Below are positions 46,509 to 57,846 of a DNA stretch of 64,000 bases, in pieces. Below the pieces are notes generated by a model, which saw only the letters and a list, made by a program, of their open reading frames with translations, did not search any database and was not told the DNA's origin. The DNA is from Diatrype stigma (lineage: Eukaryota > Ascomycota > Sordariomycetes > Xylariales > Diatrypaceae). Position numbers and translations under genes: made by a program. Positions within the stretch are counted from its first letter, which is position 1, and each line of letters begins with the position of its first letter. The stretch spans positions 1-64,000 of the forward strand of contig JAKJXP020000107.1 of assembly GCA_022225965.2 (NCBI GenBank), read 5' to 3'.

Positions 46509-47333
46509 ATGCTCTTCCTAGGACTGACCGGCTCTATAGCCACCGGGAAATCCACAGTATCCTCCATCCTAGCATCGCCACCTTACTCGCTGCCCATCAT
46601 CGACGCCGACGTACTAGCGCGCAAGGTGGTGGAGCCCGGCACGGCGGGGTACAACGCCATCGTGAAGCACTTCGGCCCGACGACGCCGGACCTGCTGGTC
46701 CCGGAGTCGGAATCCATGCCGGCCCAGGGCGTCGACGGCAAGGGCCGGCCGCTGAACCGCCCCGCTCTCGGCCGGGCCGTGTTCGGGGACAGCGAGGAGC
46801 GGAAGAAGGACCGGGCCGTGCTCAACGGCATCGTGCACCCGGCCGTGCGGACCGAGGTGTACAAGGCCCTCGCCCGGAACTACCTGCGGGGCCAGTGGGC
46901 CGTGGTCCTGGACGTGCCGCTGCTCTTCGAGAGCGGCTGGGACAAGCTGTCCGGCGTCGTCATGGTGGTCGCCGTGCGCGACCCCGAGGTGCAGATGCAG
47001 CGGCTGATGGAGCGCGACCCCCACCTGAGCCGCGAGGACGCGCACAACCGCGTCCTCAGCCAGACGGACGTCCGGTTGAAGGCGAAGCGGTGCGAGGCGA
47101 GAGGCGAGGGGAGGGGGGTGGTGCTGTGGAATGACGGGTCCAAGGAGCAGCTGAGGGCCGAGATAGATGCCGCCATCCAGGAAATTAGAAGGGGCAGCCC
47201 GCCTTGGTGGAATTGGGTGTGCCTCCTCTGCCCGCCCCTGGGTGTCGCGGCAGGCGCGTGGGTTTACTGGCAGAATGTCAACATCAACAAGCGGTGGCGT
47301 GAGATAGAGCTCAAGGAAAAGGCGAAGCTATAG
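46509..47333 (+). CDS. cab5: Dephospho-CoA kinase
   Basis: Phosphorylates the ribose 3'-OH of dephospho-CoA, the final step of coenzyme A synthesis. It is a single exon of 274 residues. The P-loop GLTGSIATGKS is at residues 5-15, followed by the family motifs IDADVLARKVVEPG, VLNGIVHPAVR and VLDVPLLFESGWD, and the lid-type RDP...MERDP segment. An insertion with Glu/Ser-Pro-Gly residues around 60-80 is typical of fungal forms. The C-terminus has a hydrophobic stretch (about 235-258) flanked by Trp and basic residues, which looks like a membrane anchor. This agrees with membrane association reported for eukaryotic dephospho-CoA kinases, but that is inference here. The start is the first ATG, directly before the nucleotide-binding strand. 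Confidence 0.95.
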   Translation: MLFLGLTGSIATGKSTVSSILASPPYSLPIIDADVLARKVVEPGTAGYNAIVKHFGPTTPDLLVPESESMPAQGVDGKGRPLNRPALGRAVFGDSEERKKDRAVLNGIVHPAVRTEVYKALARNYLRGQWAVVLDVPLLFESGWDKLSGVVMVVAVRDPEVQMQRLMERDPHLSREDAHNRVLSQTDVRLKAKRCEARGEGRGVVLWNDGSKEQLRAEIDAAIQEIRRGSPPWWNWVCLLCPPLGVAAGAWVYWQNVNINKRWREIELKEKAKL

Positions 47334-47412
47334 TTTTCATGTGGAGGCTCTTGGGACATGGGAAAGCTACTTGGTCTACTTCAGCTTTTGTCACTTTGAA
47401 AGGTTTCAAGGT

Positions 47413-47463
<51 letters not shown>

Positions 47464-47948
47464 TTGGCTGGTTGCTGGGGCCACCTGGGACAGCAACGAG
47501 TACCTACCCAAACTGTCATGCGCGGAGGGACCAAGGCAGGAACAAATGGGCTAACTGTCCAATTGACCAAACTCTTTTTAACGCAGCGAACTTTTTAATT
47601 GATTCTACTTCATTCCCTCTACATTTACAGCATTATAGAATTTGGGCATTGTTGCTTTCGGGGATCGCCTTCGCCTACACAATCTCCATCTCCATCGCAT
47701 CTCCATCTTCACCCACCCTGTTCTCTACCTCCATTTGCAAAGCTACTTTGACATTCCCTCTGACGACACTGCACTCTCAGAAGAACTACCTACTGGGTTG
47801 TCATAGAAATTCTGCCTTCCAGCTTACCGACGACTATTGACCCTAATTCTTCTCGCGCTTCCGTTGTTGCCACAAGGCAATCTTATCTAAGCTAGCTGAC
47901 TGGTCTTCTCGTTACTCAGGACGGTCCTTTTGACTGTCCCCTCCCAAG
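47334..47948. other. Intergenic region with CTGG array and leader
   Basis: Contains a long GGCT/CTGG tetramer array (47413-47475) just after the dephospho-CoA kinase gene, then a pyrimidine-rich leader of the downstream GW-rich gene. No gene is supported. Confidence 0.6.
47413..47475 (+). repeat. GGCT tetranucleotide array
   Basis: About 14 uninterrupted tandem copies of GGCT lie 80 bp after the dephospho-CoA kinase stop codon, then degenerate GGTT units. The array is the reverse complement of the CCAG array at 39715. Confidence 0.92.
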
Positions 47949-50810
47949 ATGCCACCCAACTCGTTCTGCGAGTGGGTGGTGGGCACTAACATGAGACGCA
48001 GCAAGCCCAAGCCCTCGGGCAAACGACCAGTCCTTGCATTGGCAATTGATACAGACGATGACACAGACACGGACACGGTTTCGCTTACTTACCCAAGGAC
48101 GTCCTCGTCCTCGGCGAAGAGTCGCCAAGTGCAATTGGCAGAGACTCCTCTTAGATCCGCGTTGAAGAACGCATCTACTACCAACGCGCCGGAAAATCAA
48201 GATTCGGAGGTCAGTAACGATAGTGATGATACAAGCAATGACGGAAGCACTACAAGCGACAATGTCGACGAAGTGCTTTCGGATTGCCCGTGCGTGAAAT
48301 GTGTCGTGGAACGGAATACACTGAGAAACCTGAGGCAGGCTAAGGGGAAGAAGGCCAACACAGACTCATCCGAAGACACTTCCGAGGATGAAGCCGCTGC
48401 TGCCATTCATGCCACGCACAAGGCGAACAAAGCCAAAGAAGCTGAGCAAAAGAAACCCAAAGCCAATCAGAGGACTAAGGGGCAAGACGGTGCTAAGAAA
48501 GGAAAGGGGAAGGGGAAGAAAGCCAAACAGGCGTCTGATCCCGAGTCCGAGGCTACCGAAACTGACACCGAATCAGAGGCTGCAAGCGAAACATCATCGT
48601 CTGAAGAAGAACAGGTTATCGAGGTAAGGAGGAGGAGAAGCAGCAGACAGCCCTCCAACAGCAAGCAGACCAGGAGATCGCAGGATAAGAGGCAGGGCAA
48701 AGGGATTGAGAAAGAAAATGACGGCAACAGTAAAGTTCAGCCGTATCCGAACTACCCTCCTTATCCCGATATGCGAGCGCCCGATTTCGTTTTGCACCCC
48801 AAGGCCCATGTGATGCATGTCGAGCACACAGTCGAGTCGCCGCATGATCCCCGGCCCAACGCCTTCTACGACAACGGCAATGGCGTTATGCGAGTATACC
48901 ATGGGCCTGCCTACGGAAACCCGCATGGCACCCTCTATCCACGGCAGACGTACAAAGGCCAGCCCTTTCCTGTGGGGACGCCGCACCCATTACACAATCC
49001 CTGGTACAATGGGTTTCCGCAGACGAATGACGGGCAGCCGATGCCTCCCCAGCAAGCCCTCCAGCAAGGCCCCCAGCAAGGCTTCCAGCAGGGCCCTACT
49101 AAGAGAGCACCTCACCAGCAGGGAGGTGGCCCTCCGCCTGCTACAAATACCGGAAATCCCTCGGACTGGTTTCAAGGATGGGGTACTGTAGCTGTCAATG
49201 AGCAAGGCAACGCAGTATCCCAGCGTAAAAATGGCGGCAATAAGAAGCCATGGTCGCCCCCAAATATGCCACCGGTTCCCGAGTTTACGGCGAACCCAGA
49301 TGCTTTCCAGCAGGCTATGAACAGCACCCAGTCGCCGCCTATGAATTACCAACGGGGATGGAATAACGTGTTCCCCTCGGTCGAGACCCGAGAAGGGGGT
49401 TCCGACCAGAGCAAGACCACAACCACAGGTACATCATCATCGAGTGTGGCGAAGAAAGGAGATTGGACTGACCTATGGGAAGGTGTGAATGGTCCGAGTC
49501 GCCATCACTCTTCAAAGCATCACCATCATCGGAATAATACTAAGAATAAGAACGATGGTGATACTGGAAAGCCCAAGCGCGTGAAAAAAACAAGGTTCGC
49601 TACAGCGGACAGCGTGTTCCCGGACTTCAAGGAGATTATGAAACAGGACGCGGCCAGGTTGAAGGAAAGAGAGAAGCGCTGGGCCAGCCTGAGTCGGAGC
49701 AGCAAGGAGGCAAGCCCCGACAAAGACAACAGCTCGGGCGGCACCGGTCGTGGAAGCAAGGAGTCGAGCCCAGAGAAAAACGACTGGGGCAATGGTCACC
49801 AAATCAATAACAACGATAATTGGGGAGGGGGAAACAACAATGCCAATACCGACGACTGGGGAGGAGCCGAAATTATCAAGGACGGAAATATCGAGTGGGG
49901 AGATAGCAATGCCAACAATGCCAACAATGCCGACTGGGGCGACAGCAACAACAACAGCAACGCCAACACCGGCTGGGATAATACAGGCGACAATACCGGA
50001 GGTGATAACACCTGGCCAGACAACAACAACAACAGCGGCTGGGATAATGCCGGGGGTAATAATACCTGGACAGATGGCCCCAACGACAATACCGATGCCA
50101 CCGCTGCACAATGGAGCAACAATAACGAGGCCGACACGGCCGCCCAGGACAACAATGACAACGGTGAGTCATGCCCGCGACCATCACCACCAAGCCTAAT
50201 GCCAGCACCACCGTCATTGCCTATATCCCTAGCTGTGCTTATTACCATTTTTCTACTTCGCGAAATATATTCCCAAATCTTTGACTCGACACGAGTTTAA
50301 CGTAATTAACCTATAAAAAACCCCTTATCGTATCATATTTTCCGCATATATTGCAGGTTTTGTTTCCTTCCCACGATGATCTGACTACCAAAAAACAACC
50401 CCTCCCTTTACTTTCTTTTCTTTCCCTCTTTTCTCTCTTCCCTTCTCTTCGCTAACGGGACAGCAGACCGCAGCGAGAAAATGGCCGGCGGATGGCCGAG
50501 CCCCACCCTAGGCGGCGGCAACGGATCCGGATCCAACAACTCGAACCGGCCACCACCCGGCGCCGAGGGCGGCAACGTCGTGGCCGGGTCCGCTGCTCCG
50601 GCTGCTGCCGCCTCGGCCGCCGCATTTACCAACAAGAACGGCAACTCGTCATCGGGATGGAATAACCACCACTGGGGCGACCCATCTGCGGCGCAGAGCT
50701 CGGGCGGCGTGTTCGATGAGGAGGAGAACGGCGGCAATAGCAACAATTATGACGACTGGGCGAGCAATAACAACAACAAGGGGAAGGGGAGGGATACTAC
50801 CCAGTGGTGA
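47949..50810 (+). CDS. Disordered GW/WG-repeat protein, possible Argonaute-hook protein
   Basis: I do not recognise an orthologue. Exons: 47949-50163 and 50464-50810 (donor GTGAGT, acceptor ACAG, with an in-phase alternative CAG three bases later), giving 853 or 852 residues. The N-terminal third is acidic and basic by turns, with a DCPCVKC cysteine cluster near residue 112 and Lys/Glu-rich stretches (about 130-250). A Pro/Tyr/His-rich middle (PYPNYPPYPDM, about 260-370) follows, then Gln-rich repeats. From about residue 404 to the end, Trp residues are flanked by Gly, Asp and Asn: QGWG, RGWN, DWGN, NWGG, DWGG, EWGD, DWGD, TGWD, SGWD, GGWP, SGWN, HWGD. Spaced GW/WG dipeptides in a disordered Asn/Asp/Ser context are the known Argonaute-hook pattern, so a role with RNA-silencing proteins is a hypothesis. 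It could instead be a generic low-complexity protein. Confidence 0.7.
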
Positions 50811-52069
50811 AGTGAAGTGAAGGGGCGAAGGGAGGGAGAAATGGCAAGTGTCACATCGAGCAGAAGGGGAAAATAATCCAACGGGGTGTTAAGGGGGGAG
50901 GGTCGACCCAGGTGGTGGGTTGTTTGTTGCTTTAGTTGCGTGGAAAGGCGGGATCATGGAAGTTCGTTTCTCCCTACCTGTTGTCAGAGTCGCGTCGATT
51001 TGTGGGGATATACAGTGTTGTTGTGAAAAGGGAGAGGGGGCCGTATCGAGATTTACCTACTTACCTGCCTTGTCGGACCTGCCTTGACTTACTATGTAGG
51101 CACAGAGGCGAGGGAGCTGGCTGGCTATATTCATGTCTAAGTTTCTATTCGTCTCTGGGGATGGAAGCTTCGTCCGGTTCCTCTTCTAGTCCAAGAGTAC
51201 CTCGTGGATCCAATATTCGAGATTCATGCGTAGTTACTACTTATGAACGGCTATTTCCATGTGCGCTCTCGCGGCACTCCCCGCTGCTGTGTTACATGTT
51301 GTGATTACAAGCTACGCCTTTCTCTCTCCCTTTTCATCAGTGACATGCTAGTTAGTGGACCTTGTTCAATAGCAGTCTTCTACTTTATTTGATCCTGCAG
51401 TACCGGTCAAATAGTGCCCGCTCTAGAGAATGAGTTGAACTCGACAAGACCATACCGAATGATCTTATTCCGACGTCTACGTACGAAGAAAAATTGATAT
51501 ATAATAATCGCAACCGGAAAAGGGGTCGGGAGGCCCCCCTAATGATGGTCAAGATAGGGGCATCGTAGCACATAGAACTATGCAGTTCACTGTAGGAGTC
51601 GTGGGATGGCATGATCAAAGACGACATGTCCTAAACATGAACACCAGTATAACCTAGCATTTATTGGGGAGACAGACAATACATGTGATCCTTTGTCTAA
51701 TTGAATTTAATAGCATGCTCACAGGATGATACCACGATTCACATAAGTCAAGCAAGGTAGTGGTTGGTTCGAAGTACCTAAGGCAGTTGAGTGGGATAGC
51801 TAACTATATCAATCTGTACACTCTGGTGGAGATGAAAGTAAACGCGCGCTTTTGTGTGCAACCCATGCCATGGTTCACTTCTGTTTTGTTTTGCCATCCG
51901 AAAAGTGATAGGGAGTAGCACATCAAGCGTTGGCTCTGCAGTGAAGTGGAGAATTCCCGTAAAGAACAAAAAAAGGACTTGAGAAGAAACCCATAATCCA
52001 GCGTGAGATACCACTAACAAACGTCCAACACAACGGAATCATTTCAAAAAAGCGATACCGTCATACTCT
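50811..52069. other. Convergent intergenic space
   Basis: Separates the GW-rich gene (+) and the eIF5 gene (-). The frames are short and random in composition; no repeat or RNA is recognised. Confidence 0.5.
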
Positions 52070-53430
52070 TTACTCATCGTCGGTCTCATCCTCCTCGGCC
52101 TCTTCAAGCCACTTGAGGAAGGGCACGGCAGCGCGACGGATCTTCTTCGAGGTCGAGAGATCGACGTACTTCTTGCTAGCCTTGCTACCCCACTTGGTGA
52201 CGACCTCCTCGCTCACCAAGTCCTTGTCATACAACTGATGAAGGACCTTCACGATCTTGTCGCTGGAAAGGAGGTCGGGATGGGTCTTGCCTTGGGTGGC
52301 CAAGAGACGCTCAATCCCGCCAAGCATGGCCTTCTCGTGGCGCTCAGATGTGATAAGCTGGAGCTAGGTCAGTACATTATCGATCAACATGGACAGGAGT
52401 TACTGAAACATACCTGCTTGAAGATGCCAGCACGCTTAGGGATCTGCGTGATCACGTTTTCATTGAGGAGAGTCTGGGCGAGCACCAGAACGGTCCTGTG
52501 CTTGGTCTCGATTCCCAGCTCCTTGGCTTTGACATATACCTTGACGCCATCAACCTTGTCAATGCTGCCAGCCTTGCTGGCCTCTCCCTGGATCCAATCA
52601 CCCAAGACGTCGTAGGCGGTGTTGCCACCGCCTTCGACATCTTCATCCTCATCTTCGCCGCCTCCACCGAGAACAAGCTTCTGGCGAAACTCGTTGGGAA
52701 GCTGATTCTGACGGGCCTTGACAGCCTTTTCAGACACGTCGACGGACCATTCTTCATCCTTGACTTCGGTGGGGGCATCGATGACCTGGGCATCCGCAGT
52801 GATCCTACGAGTAAACTCGTCGTCGCTGCCTGCGTCCTCCTCGTCATCGTTCTTGTCTCCATTCCCACTGGAGCCGTTCTCGGACTTGTCCTCACTACCG
52901 CTTCCTTGGCCATTCTCTTTGTTGCCGTTCTGCTGCTGTTGTCTGGCCTTCTTAGCCGCCCTGCGCTCGGCCTTGTCTTTCTTGCTGCCCTTCTTGGACT
53001 GGTTCTTCAGAATGAAACCGCTGAGCTTAAGGCGGAGATCGACGTCGGTTCGCTGACCGCAAGCTTTGCAGTCCAGCACAATGTGGCCGTCCTTGATGAC
53101 GACATCGGTCTCGGGGTTCTTGCACTTCTTGCAGAGGACGAATCTGTTGATGAAACCATCCAGGTAATCCTGCAGCTTAGGGGCGTCGTGGGCGCCGTTG
53201 ATGATCCAGCGGTCATCAGGGGGGTCAATGTTGGTTTGAGCACCGAGCTCGAAGCCAAAATACTTGATGACGTAGGACCCCGGGCGGGCGAGGGACTGAG
53301 CAACGCTGCTCAGGTTGACAACAACAGTTTTGATACCGTTGCCTTTGCCTTCTATCTTGGTCTGGATTCTCTCCATCTTGTAGCGATAGAAGGCGTCGGT
53401 GACATCGCGGCGGACGTTGACGAGAGCCAT
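52070..53430 (-). CDS. tif5: Translation initiation factor eIF5
   Basis: GTPase-activating protein for eIF2 in the 43S/48S complex; it also binds eIF3 and eIF1. Exons: 52414-53430 and 52070-52357. The 56-nt intron has donor GTATGT and acceptor CTCCAG, phase 0, giving 434 residues. The N-terminal domain starts [19 protein letters not shown]; Arg16 matches the conserved GAP arginine. A C4 zinc ribbon has Cys at 100, 103, 121 and 124. A Lys-rich then acidic/Ser-rich linker (about 145-215) leads to the C-terminal HEAT (W2/MIF4G-type) domain, ending in aromatic-acidic box [16 protein letters not shown], the known contact for eIF2-beta and eIF3. The start is the first ATG and matches the family N-terminus. 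Confidence 0.97.
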
Positions 53431-56400
53431 GATTGCGGTATGGTAAGGGGTTGGCTAGGATAGCTAGGAAGAGATAAGGTAATCTTGGTACTGGTCGGAG
53501 GGACGGGGTTCTTTAGTATATGGTGAGAAGACTAGATAGTCATTCGCAGATATTGACGTGGAATGTCGACGAGATCGGCAAGGGAAGATAGGACGAGCCA
53601 AAGGAGGTTAGTAGAGAGGATTGGTTCTGATGAACATAGGGGCCAGTTGGTGATGATTGCTGGCGTTGGAAGGCATTAACTCGGGCGATGCGAAGTCTCA
53701 GCTGGGTTCAACCGACGGAACAGATGTCCGGACTACTAGGTTTCCGCGGTATACGGAATGACTGCAGAGTCAGAGGGGGTAGGTGTGTAAACACAGCGTT
53801 CTTTTCGTGCTGATACATAAACAGCAAATGTATCGTGAACCCTTGTACGTGGGGTTTTGGGTTTCTTTGCCTGGAATCAGAGGGCTCAAGCGGCGACGAC
53901 GGGGCGACGACGCGGAGTGAAACGGGATACGCAACGAACAGGTCGTCGGGAATGAATATCCAGGCGGGCAGACGTGAGGTGGTGAGATGGAGAGGTGGTG
54001 GTTGTAGCAGTTACAGTGGTAGGAGAAATAGAAGAGTGGGATGGATTATTCGGTACGGTTTTGTGCGCTGCAAAGAAAGCAGAGGGGGGAGGCAAGGGAA
54101 GTCGGCGGAGACCGCGGATATTTAATCCTTTTTATTGACACCTAATGGTATAGGTGCGATCTGTCCTGGTGTCAGAATGAATGCTGAGGCGGTATTTCTT
54201 TGTTGGCGTGTTGCCCAATTGGTTGATTGCTTTATTGCAAGATCAAGCGAGTTGGGGGGGTAGAGGGGAGAAAGTTGGCTGAAAAATCTCGAGTCGGGAG
54301 AGTTTTAAAAGGGAGGACGGAGATAATGCGAGTAGAAAGAGGAGTCAGGAAAATTCACGAACACGAATTTCCACTATAGTGGCTACTACCTACCTGCCTT
54401 AGCACTTAACTACCTAACAAGTCTTGATGAGTAATGAAAGGGCAAATTCACCCGTATTGTATTGTACATACACACATACATCCATGGATACCTACACACA
54501 TATACACATACACACACATACACACATACATACATACATCCATGTAACAGACCTACCTGTAGGCAGTACAATACACGCATAGTTCCATATGGGCAGCCAC
54601 GCTAAATCGGTTCCAGACTGGAAACAAGCCCCTCACTGCAGTCCTCTCTGCCTCTCACGCCTCTCTGCCTCTGTGCCTCTCTTCCCGGGCACTGCAGCCA
54701 CTCACTCACTCCGCTGTAGCCTGTAGACTAGCCCTACTGTCAGACTGTTCGCCCCTCCAGCCCCGCCAGCTCTTTCGTGCGCTCTTTCCCATCAGGGTTT
54801 TGAGGCTTTCCTCCAACTCCCAAGTGCCTGAGGCTAGCAGATCTCCTAAACCTGTCTAGTTATCAGATCAGATGGAAGTTAACAAAGATTGGACCAGGTG
54901 GTATAGCTCAGCTGGCAGTACCTCGACTAAGTACATAAGCAAGATGCCTCACCGCGAGGATGACAGGATGATTGGCTTTCGATGTGGCATCTCACCTTGT
55001 CAACTCCTGCCGAGGCTCCGGAGGCGCTCCTAAGAGGCGCCCCTAAGAGGCGCCAGGCAGCCAGCCAAGGGAACGGCGGAACGCAAAGGAAGAGCAGGGC
55101 AGAACTTTGTTAACTCAGGTAACTAGGGCGAACCTTTTTCTCAGTGGGCGTTGGGGGATCCCTGCTTCTGGCCATGCATGTATGTATTGTATTGTGCAAG
55201 GCGTAGCTACATGTAGTTACAGGCAACCTACATAGTACGTATGGAGCATCTACATATGTAGGCAATTTAGATACTTCCTTAGTAGCCTAGTCTAGGTAAT
55301 ATACATATGCCGTCTAAAGGCAAAAAATGTTGTCAAAATTTGCGATGGCCTGAAGTCTAGACCAACCATGACCATCACGCAACTGCGTGCTTTTTGACAA
55401 TTCTTTGTGTGTGCGCCCTCTCGCAATTCCGCATGAGGATGATGCGTGTTCTCTAACACGCAAAGTAGGTAGCAGAGCACATACTACCTAGGTACCTAGG
55501 CACCTGATTACTTAGGTACTTACATATCTACTGCCTACCAAGTTGCCATGGTAGGTAGGAAAGCTCTCGGTCCCTTATGTGACTGGCTGCATGCATATTA
55601 ATTCATACATGATGGATCTGCATGGAATACCGGTACCTTCGCACGAAGCAGACCTGCTGATGTATTGGGCATCTATTATTGAACAAATGACAGCCTGCAA
55701 CTATGTCCCAAATGCTACTTGCCACTGCTGCTGTCCTTGGAGTTCCTTGATGGAGTATGTAAGAATGGCATTCATCACACCTATAATGGACCTTGCCAAC
55801 TATAATGGGGTACAAACTGAAGCGAGATGGTCTGCAGCTGTTCTTGCTGCATGCATTAGCTAAACAAAGACCAATCAAGCATGGAACTATAATAGCAATT
55901 AGGGCTACACCATGCAACACTATATGGACGCGTCTGTTTACCCCTTCAAGCGAAGCTGTACTCTTTCGTGCCTAGGGTTTCATGAGTTTGTATGTACCCA
56001 GTTATGTACGGGTAGGTGGTTTGGCTAAACCCCCAAACCTAGAGATTGTATCTTGGAATCAGATGAAACCCAAGAAATGGAACAAACGTATGGGTCCTTC
56101 ATTTCAGATAAGCCAAAACCTGTACCCTAAAGTCAATAAAGTCACAGAATCAAAATGAAGGTCAGCTAAAGAGGCACTTGGACAAGCATCCATAGACATA
56201 TCAGGGCAACCAGCCCGATAAAGCCCATAGCACATGATAGGGTAGGATGATCTCTTTACGTTACGACTTGAGTAATATATTCCATGGTGTAGTGTAGTCT
56301 GATCAGCCATATAATCGCATGTCCCCAACGCCTATGCTCAGATGAAATGTAACTTTGCAACCCGATTCTGAATCCTCAGATGTTCGCCAATTGCCGTCCC

Positions 56401-56660
56401 ATAAAACAAGTGCCATGCTCTCTCTCCCCCTCTTTCTCTCTCTGTGTATAATAGTATGATCCATATTTGTACCAGATCTAGAGACCATGCCATGAATTAT
56501 AACCCGTAGAACTGCCGTGGCAAAGAGCCTCAGCGGTCCAGCCCATGAGCAAAGAACGCCACATATTATAATGCCGGGGTATAGAAGAAAGGAACTACAT
56601 AAATAGACAGAAATATGGTGAAAATCGGCACGTTATCGTTTGCTCATGAGAGGCTGCCGC
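53431..56660. other. Long intergenic region with microsatellites
   Basis: The eIF5 promoter and leader lie at the left end and the cbf1 3' end at the right. In between are CACATACA-type repeats (about 54466-54541), CTCTCTGCCTCTG repeats (about 54645-54684), a TAAGAGGCGCC duplication (about 55029-55054) and an exact TACCTAGGTA at 55485. A tRNA-like A box without a B box occurs near 54902. No gene is supported. Confidence 0.5.
54466..54541 (+). repeat. ACATACAC-type microsatellite
   Basis: Imperfect tandem CACATACA/CATACATA units with a CCATGGATAC interruption, in the intergenic space upstream of eIF5. Confidence 0.85.
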
Positions 56661-57846
56661 TCATGAGGATGACTGTGTGTTGTCCCCTTTCTGCTGTGTG
56701 GGTTGCAGCCCAGCATTCTGGGCCATTTGCTTCCAAATAGTGAGCTCTTTATACGCTCTCTCACACTCCTGTTTGAGCTTATCATTGGAAGCGCTGAGTT
56801 CTTGGATGGCCTGCTCCGTGAGAAGTTTCTCCAAGGTCCACTTCTCAATATTTTGTGCTTCATTTTCTTTAAGTTGGGTGATGAAGGCTACTGCGCGTTG
56901 CAGTATTGACCCCTTGTTCTTCTCACAGCCAGGTACGATTTTGGCAAGTTCGTTTATGCCCTCATTGATCGTCTCCCGACGACGGCGTTCAACTTTGACA
57001 GAGTTAGCACTGTTCGATTCTGTATCAACGAAAATTTGACTCTAGCACACCTTCTTTGTGATTATCCTTCCGCATTTTATGCCACTCCTCAGATCCCACA
57101 GCAGGCTTGGGAGGGGTAGGGGCTGAGTATGAGTGGTTGGTCCTGATACCATTCTGGGGCTGTTGCCCCAAACTACTTGCAGAGGGATCAGAGGTGAGGG
57201 GCAGGCCATCGGAGTGTGGCATGACATCGTTTGGCCCAAACGATGACTCTTGATGCTCCGGCTCCCCCACGGTTTGAGCGGCAAACGTTTCCTCTGTGGG
57301 TTGGGGGATATGGAGTGTTGGGTACATCGTCCCTAGAGCAGCAGCGGCCGTGCTTGATGCATTTGCCGGGTCGGCAGATTCGTGATGCTCCTGATGCTCT
57401 TGGTGCTCGTGATGCTCGTGATGGTCATGTTGCTCATTGTGTTCATGATGTTCATGATGTTCATGATGCTCATGATGCTCGTGATGCTCGTGATGTTCGT
57501 GATGCTCCACCGTGGCCTGCTGCAGGGCAGTGAAATCAGCATTCACATTAGCAGCCTGGGCAGCAGCCTGGGCAGCTTCAACAGCACTCTCAACATAGGC
57601 CGCCGATGCCGCATCTGGCGTGCTAGACATCGCAGCAGCAGGAGCGCTACGTTTGGAACGTCGTGAATCCGGAGACGAATCCGGGGCACTACGCTTCCGC
57701 TTCTGAGTGGGGCTGGAAGGGGTTGATGTGTTGAACTCTGTTTGGTCTGCAACAGCTGCGTCGGCCATAGCGGCCAGATGTTCACGATTGATATGAGCCA
57801 GCGGGTCGAGGAGCGACTCCGTCTGGGTGTATCCGTTGGACTCCAT
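56661..57846 (-). CDS. cbf1: bHLH transcription factor Cbf1
   Basis: Binds CACGTG elements; the family controls sulfur-amino-acid genes and, in yeast, centromere function. Exons: 57051-57846 and 56661-56992 (donor GTGTGC, branch GTGCTAAC, acceptor CAAAG), giving 375 residues. The intron falls inside the basic region and restores KDNHKEVERRRRETINEGI, with the His-Glu-Arg DNA-contact residues of the E-box class. Helix 1 (INELAKIVP), loop, helix 2 (KGSILQRAVAFITQLKE) and a leucine-zipper-like coiled coil (ending near YKELTIWKQMAQ) follow. The N-terminal region has a nuclear-localisation-like KRKRS and an exceptional His/Glu repeat (about 113-155). The conserved bHLH position next to the C-terminus is typical of fungal Cbf1. 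Confidence 0.93.
57392..57506 (-). repeat. His-Glu triplet array in cbf1
   Basis: Nine-base units such as CATGATGTT/CGTGATGCT, read on the minus strand, give repeated Glu-His-His, with Gln, Asn and Asp variants. About a dozen units are in frame within exon 1 of cbf1. Confidence 0.9.

Noticed and set aside
53835..54125. 96-codon plus-strand frame upstream of eIF5
   Set aside because: Gly/Arg-rich by composition and located in the likely promoter region of the divergent eIF5 gene.
54897..54990. tRNA-like start (TAGCTCAGCTGG matches an A box)
   Set aside because: No GGTTCRA-type B box or acceptor-stem partner follows, so at most it is a fragment.
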